Source: Deinococcus sp. KNUC1210 (lineage in GTDB: Bacteria > Deinococcota > Deinococci > Deinococcales > Deinococcaceae). From it: a DNA stretch of 64,000 nt. Below the pieces are notes generated by a model. The model ran no database searches and was not told the origin of the DNA. It worked only from the letters and a program-made list of their open reading frames with translations. The position numbers were made by a program, and so were the translations under genes. Below, one piece after another: positions 62,389 through 64,000 of this stretch. The stretch spans positions 248,001 through 312,000 of the forward strand of contig NZ_CP092194.1 of NCBI RefSeq assembly GCF_022344005.1. Reading direction: 5' to 3'. Numbering within the stretch: position 1 is the stretch's first letter; each line of letters starts with the position of its first letter.

Positions 62389-62877
62389 TTACCCCAGCGC
62401 TCGCCTGACGAGTGCCACTATCGTTGCCTCGTCGTCGGGGGTCAGGGCCTTCAGCGCGAAGACGGTCGGCCAGACGTTTCCGTCATCGAGGGCCGCCTGA
62501 TCGCTGAATCCCAGGGTCGCGTACCGGGTTTTGAATTTGCGGGCACTCTGAAAAAAACAGACGACCTTGCCGTGTCTGGCATACGCGGGCATGCCGTACC
62601 ACAGTTTGGGAGAGAGGCTGGGTGCGTGCGCCATCATCAGCGCGTGCAGCCGCTCGGCCAGCGCACGGTCCGCTTCCTCCATCTCGGCGATCTTGGCGAG
62701 CACGGCGCTTTCACCGTCTGCATCTGCACCGGCGCTTTGTTGCGGGCCGCGCTTCGACTGTTTCAGCTCCTGGGCACGTTCCTGAATCGCGACCTTTTCC
62801 TCGTCCGTGAATGCCCGGTCTGAAATGGCAACATTGTTGGCGGAGGTGCTGGATTTTTTTGGCGTCTTGACCGTCAT
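62389..62877 (-). CDS. DUF1801/YdhG-family protein
   Basis: A 162-residue cytoplasmic protein with a long charged helical N-terminus (DEEKVAIQERAQELKQSK) and the DUF1801 domain at about 60-160: AHAPSLSPKLWYGMPAYARHGKVVCFFQSARKFKTRYATLGF and LKALTPDDEATIVALV. The family includes YdhG/Fra-type iron-related proteins and many of unknown role. Follows the glyoxalase-fold gene by 68 bases on the same strand. An inverted repeat (GGCACTCGTC at 62365-62374 and its complement at 62407-62416) spans its 3' end. Confidence 0.75.
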   Translation of the reverse strand: MTVKTPKKSSTSANNVAISDRAFTDEEKVAIQERAQELKQSKRGPQQSAGADADGESAVLAKIAEMEEADRALAERLHALMMAHAPSLSPKLWYGMPAYARHGKVVCFFQSARKFKTRYATLGFSDQAALDDGNVWPTVFALKALTPDDEATIVALVRRALG

Positions 62878-62945
62878 CTGGCTCGCTCCTTTCTGCTGAT
62901 GGGTTCGGGGTCAGGCAGACCCTTCCTGGGGCTCCGTGCTGCGAA

Positions 62946-63356
62946 TCAGCCGCGCTGCTGGATGCGGATCAGGTTGCCCGCCGGGTCCCGAAAGGCGCAG
63001 TCCCGGACGCCATACGGCTGCTCTGTCGGCTCCTGAACGAGTTCGGCGTTGCTGGCCTGGAGCCGCTCGAAGATGCTGTCGAGATCGGCAGTGGCGAGGA
63101 TGATGCTGGCGTAGCTGCCCTTGGCCATCATCTCGGCGATGGTCCGGCGCTCGTCATCGGTGACGCCGGGCGTGCCCTGCGGCGGATACAGCACGATGGA
63201 CGTGCCGGGTTGCCCTTCGGGGCCGACCGTGATCCAGTGCAGCCCGTTGTAGCCCACATCGTTGTGGACCGTGAAACCGAGAAGATCGCGGTAGAAGGCG
63301 AGCGAGGCGGCCGGGTCGGTGTGCGGCAGGAACGTCTGATGAATGCTGATGTCCAT
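62946..63356 (-). CDS. VOC (glyoxalase/bleomycin resistance fold) protein
   Basis: 136 residues. IHQTFLPHTDPAASLAFYRDLLGF opens the first beta-alpha-beta-beta-beta module and SYASIILATADLDSIFERL the second; the closing CAFRDPAGNLIRIQQRG is the family's last strand. Possible metal ligands (His4-5 region, Glu) are only partly conserved, so it may be a binding protein rather than an enzyme. It starts six bases after the AraC gene's stop, forming one operon. Confidence 0.88.
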   Translation of the reverse strand: MDISIHQTFLPHTDPAASLAFYRDLLGFTVHNDVGYNGLHWITVGPEGQPGTSIVLYPPQGTPGVTDDERRTIAEMMAKGSYASIILATADLDSIFERLQASNAELVQEPTEQPYGVRDCAFRDPAGNLIRIQQRG

Positions 63357-63361
63357 GTCCG

Positions 63362-63811
63362 TTACTCTAGGCGCGGGTCGTTCTCCGGCGCTTCTCTATT
63401 CCTGATCGGTCGGGTCACCTGTTTCTCTACGCAGGCAGGCAGCCCCGCCGTGCCCCCTGCGCATTGGTGCCGGTAGGTGCTGGGCGACATGCCGACCAGC
63501 TCGGTAAAGCGAGTGCTGAAGGTGCCCAGCGAGGCGCAGCCAACCTCGAAACACACGTCGGTGACACTGAGATCACCCCGGCGAAACAGCGCCATGGCCC
63601 GCTCGATGCGCCGCGTCATCAGGTAGCTGTACGGCGATTCACCGTAGGCCAGCCGAAACTGGCGGCTGAGGTGTCCTGCCGACATGTTCACGTCGTGGGC
63701 GAGCGCCTCGACGTTGAGCGGCTGCGCGTAATCCCGGTCGATACGGTCGCGCACCCGCCGGAGCCGTGCGAGCTCGTGCAGGTGCGCCGCAGTGACAGCA
63801 GGCCGGGGCAT
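63362..63811 (-). CDS. AraC-family transcriptional regulator (DNA-binding domain only)
   Basis: 149 residues from ATG 63811; a longer frame to 63856 lacks a ribosome site. Two HTH motifs of the AraC type are visible: NVEALAHDVNMSAGHLSRQFRLAYGESPYSYL and SVTDVCFEVGCASLGTFSTRFTELVGMSPSTYR. There is no separate ligand domain, so it is a single-domain regulator like SoxS or a VOC-linked type. It leads the operon AraC-VOC-DUF1801, a frequent combination in high-GC bacteria. The 189 bases to the window edge hold no gene I can support. Confidence 0.88.
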   Translation of the reverse strand: MPRPAVTAAHLHELARLRRVRDRIDRDYAQPLNVEALAHDVNMSAGHLSRQFRLAYGESPYSYLMTRRIERAMALFRRGDLSVTDVCFEVGCASLGTFSTRFTELVGMSPSTYRHQCAGGTAGLPACVEKQVTRPIRNREAPENDPRLE

Positions 63812-64000
63812 CGTCCTGAGTGTTCCACGCCGCGCCGCGCTGTTCAAGACGGGCACGCGTGTCGGCTGAACGAAACGAACGGCAGCCGCCCGGAGACGTA
63901 CCGCCGTTCTTGGAGCATCTGCCGTTCTTCGACAATCAGCCGTTCTGCGAGACTGCCGGAGGAAGGAGAGGTTCCGCGATCAGCCCGGCAGACACAGCGC

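Overview
The window is high-GC bacterial DNA that most resembles a Deinococcus secondary replicon (megaplasmid or chromid). This is an inference from gene content: a stressosome operon without a recognisable sigma-B gene, many GAF and HisKA sensor kinases, a Thermus/Deinococcus-type M32 carboxypeptidase, and two plasmid-type partition loci beside a topoisomerase IA. No rRNA, tRNA, CRISPR array, ribosomal-protein gene or replication initiator was seen.

Layout. 1-5.1 kb: envelope polysaccharide O-acetylation genes (AlgX-like, AlgF-like, a separate SGNH esterase and an acyltransferase-3), with an RNase H-fold protein between them. 5.1-9.7 kb: a DUF1003 membrane protein, a diguanylate cyclase, a small stress-type protein, a dienelactone hydrolase and two decayed genes. 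9.7-12.4 kb: a metal-efflux operon (two CDF pumps and an ArsR/SmtB repressor) with a matching operator. 12.4-21.1 kb: a stressosome operon (RsbR, RsbS, RsbT, an RsbT-SpoIIE fusion, an RsbT-histidine kinase fusion, a receiver-histidine kinase), preceded by a five-GAF histidine kinase split by a frameshift. 21.3-24.2 kb: a LacI-type regulator and an alpha-galactosidase (GH4) sharing an operator, with a decayed sugar-binding protein between them. 24.3-28.9 kb: parA-parB flanked by palindromes, then topA. 29.5-32.3 kb: a large DUF11 lipoprotein. 32.3-34.2 kb: a scar of IS630, diguanylate cyclase and ParA debris. 34.2-36.7 kb: an orphan ParB with three copies of its own palindromic element, and an aldo/keto reductase. 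36.7-50.5 kb: one 12-gene, mostly ATGA-overlapped catabolic operon built around a peptide-type ABC transporter. 50.9-52.0 kb: a zinc alcohol dehydrogenase. 52.2-62.3 kb: three related modular lipoproteins and three tandem tail-collar proteins. 62.4-63.8 kb: an AraC regulator, a glyoxalase-fold protein and a DUF1801 protein.

Three things deserve most attention. The lipoprotein/tail-collar island has a shared N-terminal domain of unknown function, joined in turn to a seven-bladed RCC1 propeller, to nothing, and to a long repeat domain; two members share a direct-repeat promoter. The partition ATPase carries three Phd/YefM-like repeats before a deviant Walker A motif. The 12-gene operon includes a creatininase fused in frame to a ketopantoate reductase-like domain.

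Several genes (one ABC ATPase, two lipoproteins) are interrupted by single missing bases in G runs, and the five-GAF kinase by a single missing base outside one. The G-run pattern looks more like homopolymer undercalling than decay, so those reading frames should be checked against raw reads.
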